DNA of 64,000 bases from Favolaschia claudopus (taxonomy: Eukaryota > Basidiomycota > Agaricomycetes > Agaricales > Mycenaceae). A program made the position numbers and the translations under genes. The notes under the pieces were generated by a model. It was not told the DNA's origin and made no database searches. It worked only from the letters and a program-made list of their open reading frames with translations. Each line of letters starts with the position of its first letter. The stretch's first letter is position 1. The DNA lies in contig JAWWNJ010000100.1 in NCBI GenBank assembly GCA_037176885.1, positions 620,001 to 684,000 on the forward strand, read 5' to 3'. This document shows positions 36,114 to 47,689 of the stretch, piece by piece.

Positions 36114-37839
36114 GCGCTATGAACGAACATCAGCAGTCAATTAATGGTGCTCACTGGCACGGAGAAAATCCAGGATATTTCTGAATTGTACGAAGATGAG
36201 TTCTTTCGCCCTTGGCGTGCTGCAAGCTCTGTTACTTGATCCTCTACCTTGATATGAAACCAAGGGGATACCGATCCGCGAAATCCGTACCGGGGGTCGA
36301 AGTTTTTTTTTCAGCGACTTCGGGCGACCCCCCCTCCCTTCCTGCTGCCGTAATATGCCTTATATGGTAATTTCACGTGGTCTTCCCACCGCCCAATTTG
36401 TTATCTGTATCAAATTTATGTATTTTCGGACTCAACATCAGCATTTGAAGCGAAGAACCTGTTATTTTGCACATTTCCACGTACCTGCACTCTGCAAAAT
36501 TGATATTTCTCAATGTAAGCAACCAGTCTTCTGGACCAAGCAACAGCATACACACTGACAGCCGAGGCTGCCGAGAGGCCCGAGCGGCGGTCAAACCCAT
36601 CTGACGGTGACAATGGTGGCCAGAGTTGGATCTGAAGTACTGAATTGCTAAAATAAGGCTGTAGAACAACTTACCTAGCATATATCTGCTGCATACAACC
36701 CTCAGAACCGAGTTACAAAAATTCATATGAAAGTTTTTTCTCGAGGCCCTTGGGACCCCCCTCCCCCCCTTCTATATAAGGAAATTTCTTATCTCGGAAG
36801 GCCCTTGTATGAAACTGTATGGTACGCCGATAAATTCCATGCCAAAACGTAGTTGAAATTGTTTCATAGTAGAAACGGGCGGCGGCAAAAAATCCAACCT
36901 CATGCTTTCTCTCTCAAGTCTGTCGGAATTTCCATGCTTCCAACCTTGCTGCTCCGTCGAAAGTTGAAGCCGTGTCACGATCCGAGTGCCGTCAATAGTT
37001 TTTTTTGCAGAAGCCGAAATACGCCGAAATTGCCGAGACTGGCCGCAGGCTCCAAGCATGAACAAAGATGAGTTCAACCTATGTTCGGTTTTTTTCCAGC
37101 CACAGGCACTATATCTTATCCGAGTAAAAGCTGACCCGGGCTTACCTCCCCTTGTATGACCAGTCATTATCCATAATATCTAAGCGCCAGGTCCATTCGA
37201 TCGGAGTCCTGACCTTCACGCTGTATGAACCGAAACGACTTTATTGTCCAACTCTGTCTCAATTGTCTGGAGGTAAGTGATCAAGGCGTGCATCAGGACC
37301 AAGCTCAGAGTGCAAGCTTTCCCCATTCACCTCGGACGACTTTGTTTCTTCGGCAACCGATCGCCGTGATCGAATGCTTTTGTCTTGAATTTAGGGTCAA
37401 ACAACTAGAGTCGACAACGTTCTGGGTTGGTAGGATTGATTTTATCCTCCTTGCATTGCCTTATTGTTGCTAACCCTTCTGTTGATCCGAGATACTCGAA
37501 GCCCCATTATTTTCTTTCTTTTTCTTGCTCTGGCAGTCACAAAACGGAACATCCCATGAATATGCGGATTGCATTGACTAAAAAATTTGGGCAGCTTATC
37601 GCATTACCGAGAACCATACGTGTGAGTGTTGTGCATCAACGAAAACAGACCTGACAGATTCCGCCAAGCTCAGACTCAGAACTTTGTTCTCCCCATTAGG
37701 TCGCCGATCTTTCTTTTTGTTCGCTTAGGCCGCCGCGCACGTCTTCCTCCCTCTCTATTGTTCACAACGGTGAGTCAATCAGCGATCGATTTCTCTTGTA
37801 TATTTCCACATTTGGCCTTCGAGCAAAGCACCCTCGAGG
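36114..37839. other. No gene seen
   Basis: AT-richer spacer with short frames only. Homopolymer-like C and T tracts occur at 36300-36345 and 36755-36775. Both ends of the 36.3-36.8 kb part carry TTATATGG/TATATAAGG-like sequence beside C-runs, but not clearly as terminal repeats. Confidence 0.45.
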
Positions 37840-37847
37840 TATAAAAG
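37840..37847 (+). promoter_or_regulatory. TATA box of the pheromone-like gene
   Basis: TATAAAAG, a strong TATA box, lies 90 bases upstream of the ATG at 37937. The pyrimidine-rich stretch between them fits a short 5' untranslated region. Confidence 0.65.
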
Positions 37848-37936
37848 GGCAGCAAGACCGACTCTACTACACCCAGGCTCGCCTACAACACAACCGCTCT
37901 CCTTGACCACTCACACTCATCCTCCCTTCATAACTC

Positions 37937-38113
37937 ATGGATTCCTTCAACCCTACCACTGCTAAAGTCGACGACATTGTCCTTCTTCCCACCGACGAGG
38001 ACAGCGGCACCGGATCCAGCGGCCAATGCGTCGTCTGCAAGGAGGATACTTCCCTCCCCACTGTCAACGAAGACAGCGGCACAGGCTCGAGCGGTCAATG
38101 CGTTATTGCTTGA
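37937..38113 (+). CDS. Pheromone-like CaaX precursor with two peptide repeats
   Basis: A 58-residue single-exon protein. It begins MDSF, as many mushroom pheromone precursors do, and ends CVIA-stop, a CaaX box expected to direct farnesylation, trimming and carboxymethylation. The 11-residue peptide EDSGTGSSGQC occurs twice: once at the C-terminus directly before VIA, and once about 20 residues upstream, followed by VVC. The acidic pair before the first Ser resembles the charged N-terminal processing site of basidiomycete pheromones, so the predicted mature peptide is SGTGSSGQC with a lipidated Cys. The upstream copy is internal and could only be used if the precursor were cut after it. No STE3-type receptor is found in the window, so this is probably a dispersed pheromone-like gene and not part of a mating-type locus. 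Small size and low complexity leave some doubt. Confidence 0.72.
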   Translation: MDSFNPTTAKVDDIVLLPTDEDSGTGSSGQCVVCKEDTSLPTVNEDSGTGSSGQCVIA

Positions 38114-39810
38114 ATAGCAAGCTTACTCGCCATGGCAGTTCACAGTCAGTGAGTATTGATTCATTTGCTTCAAGTCTTCATTCTTTTTCCATGCACTTTG
38201 TGCTCATCGAATTTTCAGACCGGCATAAATATCATTCGTCTTCGGGTTTAGGAGGATTTTGGCGCGTGCATCGCACATACAATAATGTTTCGGCTTCATT
38301 CACATTATTATCATTATTACTTAGTTTACAAAGTACTACTTATGCAATCGAGTCTGGACTCTCAGGCCTCAGGTTGCAGCTTGAATTTTTCTTTGGATAT
38401 GTGAATCTGAGAAATGAGCTTCAAATTAACACTGCTAACATCAGGTTTTGACTCATCTAATAATTTGCTCCGCTTCCTTTTTCATTTTTGTTCGCAAAAT
38501 GATTTTGAACCAAAGTTTTCGCGTGTTTGATGATGACTGGCTCTGCTCCGAGTCGGCCGTTTCCGAGCCGTTCTTTCCCTCCCCACTTCGTTCATGCTCA
38601 GCCTCAGCGCTTCCGGTGCCAGCGAACGCTTTGCATACCCCAACCTACTGGCCGCAGTGTCTGCCTCCCATCCACTGTATTGCTCCTCGAAGTCGCTAGA
38701 CGAGTCAGACATGTGCACTGTGCAGTGCTCAACGCTCGCCGACTCAGAGTCGCTTCGCGAATCACCGCTCGTTTGTGGGCTCGGAACTCGGCAACCAATC
38801 TTGAATCCACTGTGAATTACTTGAAAGTAAACTGACGGTACTCTCCTTTGTCTCCAAATGGCCTAGTTGTGGATTTTCTTGGACGTACTAATTGCTTCTC
38901 ATTTGGAGAAAGACGAACTTCTCATCTCTAATTTTCCTCTGAAGCCTGCCAGGTTCGACGCCGAGTCGCTTTTCTCTTCGATGGGTAAGTAATTCACTAA
39001 CTTTGGAAAATTCGCCGTTTCCTCTTTCAAGCTCACCTTTGTCGCCAAAACAAAGGTGATATTGCATTGAAGCCTTGGCATTCTTCTGAATATTGATGCT
39101 GGTCCGGCGGAAGGAGGTGAGTGTCCCGTCAAACTTGAGTATTTCAGCTACTCAACCTCATTCCGCGGGGTGCAAGGTTGCCAATCACGGGTGGGACAAT
39201 CCGTCTAGCATTGAACTACGCGCGCAGTCCTCACAGGCAAATTTAGAAGTAGCTGAGTGAAACCTCGCCGCTGCACGACACGGACAATGTGTTGTGGGAG
39301 TATTTCTGATCGCCGTTTGACGACCCACCGAGACACGTTTCCTCAAATTCGCCTTACTAATTGAACCCACCGAATCAAAGGTATGTTCACACAGTCATCT
39401 TGTTCTATGATTCCGCCTCTAACTAATTCCTGTAAAATGCCTTTGTCTTGAAGCTAGGTTTGCGGAACACCGACTGCCAGTGTCACCCACAAGTGAGACA
39501 TAAGTACACAGGAGGTTCATTTAACCACGCGTATCCTTCACGCCCCTGTACCACATGGATCTTATGAATTAACGCTTGCCGGTAATATTCAGCTTTCCGG
39601 TTACAGGAGTTGACATTTGTGTGCCAATATGGACACGACGAACAAGTACACCTCAAAGAAAATGAGGAGACATTTCCGTGGCTGACCAGCATAATATTGA
39701 TGAAAGGAAGCCCAAGACAAGGCGGACGGCGTTTCAGGCGGAAACACCGCATTTTCACAGCTGTACATGTAGAGGGGGCGCCTCAATTGTCTTGTGCTTC
39801 CACCCACAGG
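38114..39810. other. No gene seen
   Basis: Spacer with short overlapping frames. None has a recognisable motif. Confidence 0.45.
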
Positions 39811-39820
39811 TATAAATATA
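39811..39820 (+). promoter_or_regulatory. TATA-like element
   Basis: TATAAATATA lies 40-49 bases upstream of the ATG at 39860. A short upstream frame (ATG at 39823, 11 codons) ends just before that ATG. Confidence 0.4.
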
Positions 39821-39859
39821 AATGGAAAAGAGTTTCTCGCTGACCTTCAGTATCTGACG

Positions 39860-40619
39860 ATGGCCGTTTCAGCAGTTGCTAATTCTTCTCGCAACAATTG
39901 CTGGATTTCTTTGGCCGTCGAAGTCGCACTTCTTCCCCAAGCTGGTCTCAAAGCTGGATCAGCTACAGTCCGAAAGCGTTTTCGGTCCGCTTCTATTACT
40001 ACTCCAGTGCAAGCGCCTGTCGACCGCGCGTTGGCAGCAACATTTTCGCACCGCACTTCCGAATACCCTCGCAAGTCCGCGATGAAGAGACCAGCAGGCC
40101 CCGTTCGCCGGGCGTCGCTGGATTCTTCTGGATCTCATTCGTCGTCGTTGTCCGACGATTTTATGGACGAAAAATATGGGAAGGATTCATCAGGTAAACA
40201 GCTTCAGACCAACCAATTTTTCTTTGCTTGTCAATATTTAACGCCTAGCAGAAGCCTCAGGGAGAAAACTCGCGACTAAAACGTTCATGAACTGCGTCCG
40301 CCAAATTCAAATATTTCCCGTCCCGGTACTCTGCAACAGAAAGGAAGGGCGCACATTTGCGGAGCTACCACCAGCTCCTGACTTGGATGAGGTTTCCATA
40401 CTGCTGGAGTCGGATTCGGATTGCATTGTCGAATCCGAAGATGGCGATTCTGTGACAGCTTCACCTCTTGTCTCGCCGCGGAAGGTGCGGTTTCTCGTGC
40501 CAGCACCTCCGCCGCCGCCGCCGCCTACTCCGGAGTCAAAATGGGAAGAGCCAGCTTGGTGCGACTTTATGGTGCGTCGAGTCGTTACTTCAGATTTTCC
40601 TACGGCTAGCGGAAACTGA
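39860..40619 (+). CDS. Hypothetical Ser/Pro-rich protein, 233 aa
   Basis: Two exons, 39860-40193 and 40252-40619, are joined by an intron with GTAAAC...TAGCAG. They make one 702-nt frame with no frameshift. The first part is basic and Ser-rich (SHSSSLSDDFMDEKYGKD). The second has an acidic segment (DLDEVSILLESDSD), a Pro run of seven residues after KVRFLVPA, and WEEPAWCDFMVRR near the end. I recognise no domain, and the protein looks mainly disordered. A TATA-like element upstream and a clean intron support a real gene. Function unknown. Confidence 0.5.
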
Positions 40620-41924
40620 CGTTGCTCCAGTAATCTCAGCAGTTATCGATTACTTATATCGTAGTAGACGTAGGGTTTATTTGTTTCATTCATGGGATTA
40701 AGTTATCGTATCTATTGTTCTATTTATTTGTTGTCACCATCAATCGCGATGTTTGGTTGTACTTGTGCTTCACGTGTTCGCGGATCTCAGTTCACTTTCA
40801 AACGTCAACGAGGTTCTTCCTGTTCTTCGAAAACTGGGACATTGTACGGGCAGGAACTCATTGATACGCTTATTTCCGGACAACAGAACACGACTAAAGG
40901 CCCCGCTGTCCGGCTACCAGGCCCGCAAAAAATATCAATCTTAGGAGCTCGCTCACTCGCGAGTCGCTCTTTGGTCGCTTTGAGGTCTATCTCATCCGGA
41001 ACTTGAAGCCATTTCTCTTCCAGACTTCGCGCTATCTCGACGCACATCCTTCAACAAGCTTGTATTCCGATCCCTCGAACAAGCAAGCAATATTGGTATC
41101 CAAAACTACCGCACGTACGGCCACTGGCACTAGGGCTCCAACCCGTCCGTTCCGTCCGTTTCCGTCCAGAAAAACGGGAAAAACGGCACCCTGCCGTCCA
41201 GACCCGTCCGTCCAGCACCTCTCCGCAACCTCAGACGGACGAAGTCTTTCGGAAAAAGCACCAGGTGTATTTGTGACTCCCCCGACACGCACGGTCCTGC
41301 ACGGTCCCGAAGAATCCTCATCAGGGCAAAAGGTGGGAACTGCATCCTCATCAACCAATCATCAACTCAATCTTCTAAAAATATTCGGCTTCAGATCTTG
41401 TTCGTCAAGAACTTGCACTGATGCAGATTGAACTCTCCTTGCCCACTGATAACATGCACAGCGCATTTTATCTTCGGCGCAACGGCGCATGAACGTTCTC
41501 AACCTTCTTTCTGAAAATCTCACGCGAAATTATGACTCGACCATGTGTACGTGCGGACAACGTTGATCGAGTAATTCAGTTTCCACTGGGTCGGACTTCG
41601 ACTGAGCGCTGAGCTGTCCAACGCAAAGAGCTTTTGAATAACCCACGCATTGAAGCTGCAGGGTGGGGTTGCCAGGCTATTTTGCGCAACCATCTCATTC
41701 GCGATCGAGTAAATCCCGCCGACAGATCAGCGCGTATTCAATTAGATTCAATTGCGCATTCAACAGCTATCATCAGTTCCCCAACATCGGCTATGCAGGT
41801 GTCTAAGTCGCGCGCGTGGGATTTTGCATAAAAGCCGCGCCCACAGAGTCGCGACTCTTCACGACTTCTCCCTTCCTCCTTTCTCCTCCCACCCCATCTC
41901 AACTCCCTTTCTTTAGCCACGACC
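40620..41924. other. No gene seen; hAT-like end at 41128
   Basis: Short frames only. At 41128-41170 the sequence TAGGGCTCCAACCC is followed by repeated CCGTCC/CGTTTCCG motifs, resembling the end of the MITE at 14041, but no matching second end was found downstream. The last 100 bases before 41925 are pyrimidine-rich and probably belong to the promoter of the next gene. Confidence 0.4.
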
Positions 41925-42955
41925 ATGTCACGCCCATTTTATATTGCGGGGACGGTTCTGCTCTTCCTGGCTCTCGTGTTGAGCTTCCTCTCGTCGATCT
42001 CCCTCCCCTATCTCCCTGCGCTCGACTTTGCGCGCGTCAAATTCAAGTCCGGCATTTCGGGTGGACTGGATAAGTCGTTGACGCTTTCGCAACTCAGAGT
42101 GAGTCGCTTCCTTTCGAGTACATCCAAATTTGCCAACATATTTTCGATAGTGGGGTATTTGGTAGGCGACAGCTACTACTTTGTCTGAGACATCCATTGA
42201 TGTTCGGTGAAGGGGTCCTTGTGTCTACGACGGAAACAACCACAGGAACTGTGTTCACACTGGTAAAGCTCAATCCCATCAGTCTTGCCAAGAGTCTTGC
42301 TCAACAATTGAATTATTTCAGGACACGGCTATCCTATATCTGTCTTGACTCTGGAAGGTCAAATCGTGACCATTGGCGCATCGTGGACTCGTGGACTTGC
42401 TATTCACCCAGTCGGTTGGTTGATTTCACGTTGCCCAACCACACAATTTAATTCCGATATCCGGATTTCTCCAGCCACAGCAGCAGTCGCCGTCGCCTTT
42501 GGATTTGCGGTCTCCAAATTGGAACATGGCCCCATGATAGCGTCGCTTACTTCGTTCTTCGCAGCTTTGATGGTACGTTTGTTTAGTCTTTTCTTGTGTT
42601 GGGTACAAAACCTGAGCTGACAATGTACTGGGATACAGCTGTTGATCGCTTTCGCCATCGACATCGCGCTCTTCGCTTTCGTCCATCATCAAATCGGGAA
42701 ACTGGACCATGTCGATGGCAATGTGAATGCGGGGTCTGGTACGTGTCTCGAACTATCCTTCAATGTCAATTGCTTTTCATCACACTCAACTGCTGCTCAG
42801 CCTTCTGGATGACCTTCGTCTCTCTCATCTTCGTTCTTCTCGCCGCCTGCACTGTCTGTTTCGGTCGCCGAAAGGAGAGCGGCAACGACGCGTATCCGAT
42901 GTTCACCAAGTCATCGAGCGGTGGCGGATTCCTGTCGCGGTTCCGCAGGAACTGA
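41925..42955 (+). CDS. SUR7/PalI (Rim9-like) family membrane protein
   Basis: Seven exons (41925-42098, 42151-42161, 42213-42262, 42322-42414, 42475-42572, 42639-42738, 42801-42955) sum to 681 nt or 226 residues. The second exon is only 11 nt. The protein has a first membrane segment (YIAGTVLLFLALVLSFLSSI) and an extracellular loop with the family hallmark WGIWGPCVYDG and a second Cys (RNCVHTGHGYP). Three more membrane segments follow (AAVAVAFGFAV, LLIAFAIDIALFAFV, FWMTFVSLIFVLLAACTVCF), then a short basic cytosolic tail ending SRFRRN. Family members sit in the plasma membrane, at eisosomes (Sur7) or as the pH-sensing partner PalI/Rim9. Which of these applies here cannot be told. Confidence 0.85.
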
Positions 42956-44474
42956 AAGCGCTTCATGCGATCTAGACATTGCCAACGCGCTACCACCAAA
43001 AGCTATTCCGCCGAACGTTTGTTCAATTTTTTGTATACCAGGAGTAGTAGAAGGAATTTTCCCAATTGTATTACTATATGATTCTCTCGCGGCTTGACTG
43101 TTTATTAGAGGAGCTCTCACCTGTTCATATGATTCAATGAATATCGCGTTCCAGTTGGAAGACCGAGCCATTGTTATTTGAGTGGTCGAGACAGTCTGAC
43201 CATCCAATCTACTTGGTAGATTGCATTTCGTGTTCGATCAAGTATGGTTTTATTGCTCCTACATGCTGAGTTCTGTTGTTGCTCATGAGTCTCTCTCCGT
43301 CCTTGCCTCTGTTGCAGAATGAATCAAACAAATTCAGAGTTTAGCTTGGTTTACTGGAGTCTGGGAATTCGAACTGTCGCACAATCAACCAAGTTGGTTT
43401 CAAGACGTCGAAATTACTAGTTGGTGAGCCGTTGCTTCATCACAGACAGAGATTGGGAATTAATAAACGAAGATTTCACTAAATTCGGACTGACGCGTTG
43501 CCGCAGCAATCACGAAACGAACCTTCAATATAAATTACTCGGACGGTGAGAAGCTAGAGGGCTGCTGAACTGGTTCTCCCGGATCGACATGACGTGGTTG
43601 ACAATGAAGCAGAGCGATTAGGTTCGCAGGCACGATGCAATGCGAATCCGCAGGAATCAGCGCTCGCGCCGTCGGACCGCGCGCCTGCAATTAACGCGCG
43701 TCGCCGCGTGCAGCGTTACTAGGAACCGAAGTAGTGGATCCTTGGCGGCGGTCGAAGTTGCTAGCTACCTGGCGCATGCCTTCCCAGAATTCGAAGCGAA
43801 ATGCCTCCAGGAGGCGACATCTGAGTCCGGGAATGCGGTCGTTTAGTTGAACTGTTGAAGGGCAGTTGAACAGTCACCGAGGCCGGACATCAAACAAGTT
43901 GGTAACTTGAAAGTCTCGATCTTGACGCGATAGGTGAGAGGTGGAGGTATACTGCGCTCCTGCGAGTGAGAATCGACTAGAGGCGTACAGAATCAAGTGG
44001 AAGATGTCGAGGGCAAGTCAAGCCGCGAATGACGCATGTCAAGTGTTTTGCCAAGTGTTTCACGGATTGATGGATTGCCTATTTCGGACTTTGGACGAGT
44101 AGTGCCAAAACGGGACGAGGTCAAAATACAAAGAAAATTGCCTAGACTCACGTTCCCGTGCGAGGACAAGGTCTTCATGAACGGGCCCCGGACTATATAG
44201 AGAGGGGGGACAAGGACAAATGACGGATGCGTGTGAATCATGATAGACGGATTGGCAACGAGCGCAACGGAGTGATGAAAGGCACAGCAACAGGGCCGGC
44301 CTTGACATCGAGCCTGGTCTTCGTTCTCACTCCTCCTTTCACCCCAAGGGCGCCGGTCTCCTCTTTTTTTTGGCAGCCAGTCTGCATTCCACTCTTTTAC
44401 CTTAGGCCGTCTCCTTGCTCGCCCAGCTCCGAGATATGCCTATTGCCCGTCTCTAGCAACTCCCCATTTCGTAA
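42956..44474. other. No gene seen
   Basis: About 1.5 kb of spacer. A basic 68-residue frame at 43640-43846 shows no motif and is probably chance. Confidence 0.45.
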
Positions 44475-47400
44475 ATGGGATCCCTCTGCCTCTCTTCTGC
44501 CTCGATCCTCCGTTGTGAACATTTTTCTGCCCTTCAGTCTCAGCTCTTGATTATTCCGACCGCCCTTGAGCTCATTTTCTCGACGACGCTCATCTTGACA
44601 AACTGGGGTACTGGACGGTGTGTCCTTTCCCCTCTACCAACTCACCGGAACTGACGATATAAATGCAGGAGACATCTCTTACTGACAGCGGAAGGATGGT
44701 CCTACTTTGCGCTGGCGTTGCTTGAGTTGTTGTCCCACAACCTACCCGCTGTGCGGGATAGTGTCACTGTCTTTCGCACTGTGGACATTGTGTTAGGTGC
44801 GTCACTATGCTGCTAGAAAATACTCTTGCCCACCATCCGTTCTGCAGGGGCCACTTCCTTTCTTCCGATATTCTTCTACACCTTATTTGTCTACCTATTC
44901 ACCCGTGGAGAACTAATCGACACACTCCCTCAACGATTTCAACGCATAGCAAACGTTCTACTTCTATTCTTCATCCCTGCTATCATCGCTCTTAATGAAC
45001 TATCGTCGTTCGTCGGCATCCACTATGGCTTGACCAACGTCGATGGGGTCGTATCCGTGGCCATCGGCTTCCTGTCCTTCAACGACCAGCAGCTCTGGAC
45101 CTTCCTCACGTCCCTCACGCTCGCTCTCCTCACCGCTTTCGAAGCAATCAACTTCTGCTTCGCCTTCTACCGCCTCATCCGCGCCTTCGTAGACCAGCGC
45201 CGCATCGAAACAACCTCCTCCGACACCACCCACCTCATTCGCGGTATCGGCTGGATTGCCGGCGGCTTCAAACTCGGTGCCATCGAGACCGTCGTCGGGT
45301 TTGCCCAGGGTGGATTCGGTGGCGCCCTTACCCGCCGCATCCTCCGCTTCCTCGCACGAGCCTTCCTCATCATCGGTATCGTCAAAGGCGTCGACCTCGT
45401 CGATGACTTTGCAGAGGTCGAGAAAGAGATGCGACAAAACAGCGAGAAGAACGGGTTTCGTCGCTCACGGCTGGCGATGATGATCTCAAACCCGCGTTTC
45501 AGCACCTTCCGCCAGCTGTCGCCCACTGCCAAGGACTTCTACGATGCTCCTCGGGCCGTCCCGTCTGAAGCGCCCGTCGCCGGCCCCTCCACCCTCCTCG
45601 CGCCCCCCTCAAATGCAGCAGATGTCCAACTCAATGCCGGCATCCCCGCTGTATACCCTTTCTGGTCCACAGCTCGCTGCACCAGCACCCGTCGCCACCC
45701 GCCCGCCTCTCAAACGCAGCATTACCACGCACACAACCGACTCTGCAGCCACAGCACGATCCCGCGTAACAGTCCACTTCCCCGACCCAAACACGGCGCC
45801 GATGCTAGAGATGCGTTTCTCAGGGCTCGATATCCCCAGTCCGGCCATGATTGCGGATAGTGTGAACGCCCGACCGGTCAGCCCCAGCTGGGTGCGTCTC
45901 CCTTGCTTCTTGATTTTCGTTTGACGTCGCTAACGACACGCCTAATGTGCGTGGTGTTCTGTAGATGACGATGGCCCGGACGTCACGCTATGCCCCCTCC
46001 GTTGCGCCGTCTTTCGCATTCGACCCCGTCCCACCTATGACTGCCGTCCCGCCCCTCCCGACCGCCTCCACCCAGCCGTATCCCTCGATCATCTACGACC
46101 GCCCCGCAGACTCAACCGCTCGGGACGCAGACTCGACGTACACCTACAGCTTCCACGCCCCCGCTCCTCCTGCCCTGCCCGCACCCTCCGCCAGCCGCAT
46201 CACCCCCGCGCAGGCCTACAAGACCAGGCAGCAGCAGCAGCAGCAACGCCACACGCGCGGCAGCTCCGCGTACAGCGGCCGCAGCTCCTACAGCCTTTCC
46301 GCCGTGCACGACCTCGCGACGCAATTCCCCGTGCCCGGGATCCCGCCCACCATGGCGCCGTCGCCGATTCGCGAATGGGATGAGCCCCGCGCTGTCGGAG
46401 GTCGCACGAAGGCAAAGGAGTGGGATGCAGAACGGGGAGACGACGCGCCGTATACGTACAACTACAACGCGTCGCGCGACTCGGCGTATGGTGCGTCGTT
46501 GCGGGGCGGAGCACGAGGAGGACGAGGAGCCGATGTACCACTATGCATACGACGGCCCTGTTTCACCCGTCCGAAGCACCGCTCGTATCCCCCATCCGTA
46601 TGCGGACCCCGGCGCGTACTCGCCTCCGCGCATGAACGATGAGTATTCGCCGCTCCCGAATGCGGTGTACTCCCCGCCGCGGATGAACGCTGCGTACTCC
46701 CCGCCCTCAGACGACAATGCGTATCGGCCCCCTGTGAGCGATGTGTACTCGCCCCCCGGCACCCGCGGTAACCAAGCGGAGTCGCGGCACCGGAACATGG
46801 TGAGCGACACTACGCTCGGGACGACCCCGCGCACCTTCGCTTCATCGTCGCGTGAAGGCGGTACGAGCACGCCGAATACCGAGATCGATCCATTTCAGTT
46901 CGACGCGGACCCGCTGAAAGCGAGGTATGCGGCGCAGATGCAGGATGCCGATGAGGGTTATGACTATGGGCTGGCCGTACCGGAGGAGGTTCGCGTCGCT
47001 GACGGTCCTCATGCACATGAGGGGCATTCGAGCGTCTCGAGCATGGCGCTGCTGCAGATGACGCAGCGCGGACAAGTGGACTGGGCGCCTGCGGGTGTGG
47101 AGTTCACGCCTAGTGTTTTCACGGCGAGCACACCCGCGTCTTCAACGCATCGCAAGACGCTGAAGAAGAAGCGGCGGCCAGACGCTGTGCCGACTGACGA
47201 CGTTTCGTCGAGCGCGAACACACTCGCGAGCTCGTGGCTGCATGGGGACGTCCCGGAAGATGCGTATGCCGATGCTGACGACGAGGGTGCTATGGTTCCC
47301 ACCGCCGCACCCGCTCGCGTCAAGAGCGTTGGCCGTGTACGTGCACCGAGGAAGGCCACTCCTGCGCCTGTTCTTGCGAAGCACGGTCTGACGCGCGGGA

Positions 47401-47510
47401 GCGTTTACATCCAACCGATTACAGTGCCACCCGCTGTATACAGCCACGAAGTCCAGATCGTGCAAGGAGGAAGCAGCGCGGACAGCTATAACAGCGAATT
47501 TGCAGTATGA
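44475..47510 (+). CDS. Multi-pass membrane protein with long disordered tail
   Basis: Four exons: 44475-44617, 44669-44796, 44848-45891 and 45965-47510. The N-terminal third has about six or seven hydrophobic segments, for example LLIIPTALELIFSTTLIL, YFALALLELL, LPIFFYTLFVYLF, VLLLFFIPAIIALNEL and LTSLTLALLTAFEAINF. The C-terminal two thirds are Pro/Ser/Tyr-rich and disordered, with Gln runs and repeats of the type YSPP. I know similar architecture from agaricomycete proteins of unknown function but cannot name a family. The exon sum is 2,861 nt, two over a multiple of three. The frame moves by one base near 45600 (after a run of six C) and again near 46510 (GCGGGGCGG). Each could be a one-base insertion; a poorly supported 61-nt intron could explain only the first. 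Confidence 0.68.
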
Positions 47511-47689
47511 TAACTTACTTAGATGAAGATTATTAGCGTACGTTTTATTTGTATGTAGTTTGGTTTCTTTTTGGGTATGAATGTCGAATCGCAAAACCCG
47601 ACCTTCTTTCCTGATGATACACATGGGTATGGCTACCTTGTACAAAAGATGAGTACACGAAGATGCAAAGAACAAGAAGAATGTGAGAA

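Noticed and set aside
38594..38820. Ser-rich small frames downstream of the pheromone-like gene as further pheromone precursors
   Set aside because: None ends in a CaaX box or begins with a convincing start next to a TATA element.
45530..45625. A 61-nt intron (GTCCCG...ATGCAG) to explain the first frame change in the large membrane protein
   Set aside because: It has the right length and phase, but a poor donor and no branch site, and would not explain the second frame change at 46510. It is kept only as an alternative in that gene's entry.
46236..46330. Gln run and CAG repeat as an expanded trinucleotide locus
   Set aside because: A run of about six Gln is normal in the disordered tail of such fungal proteins. 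No sign of unusual expansion.
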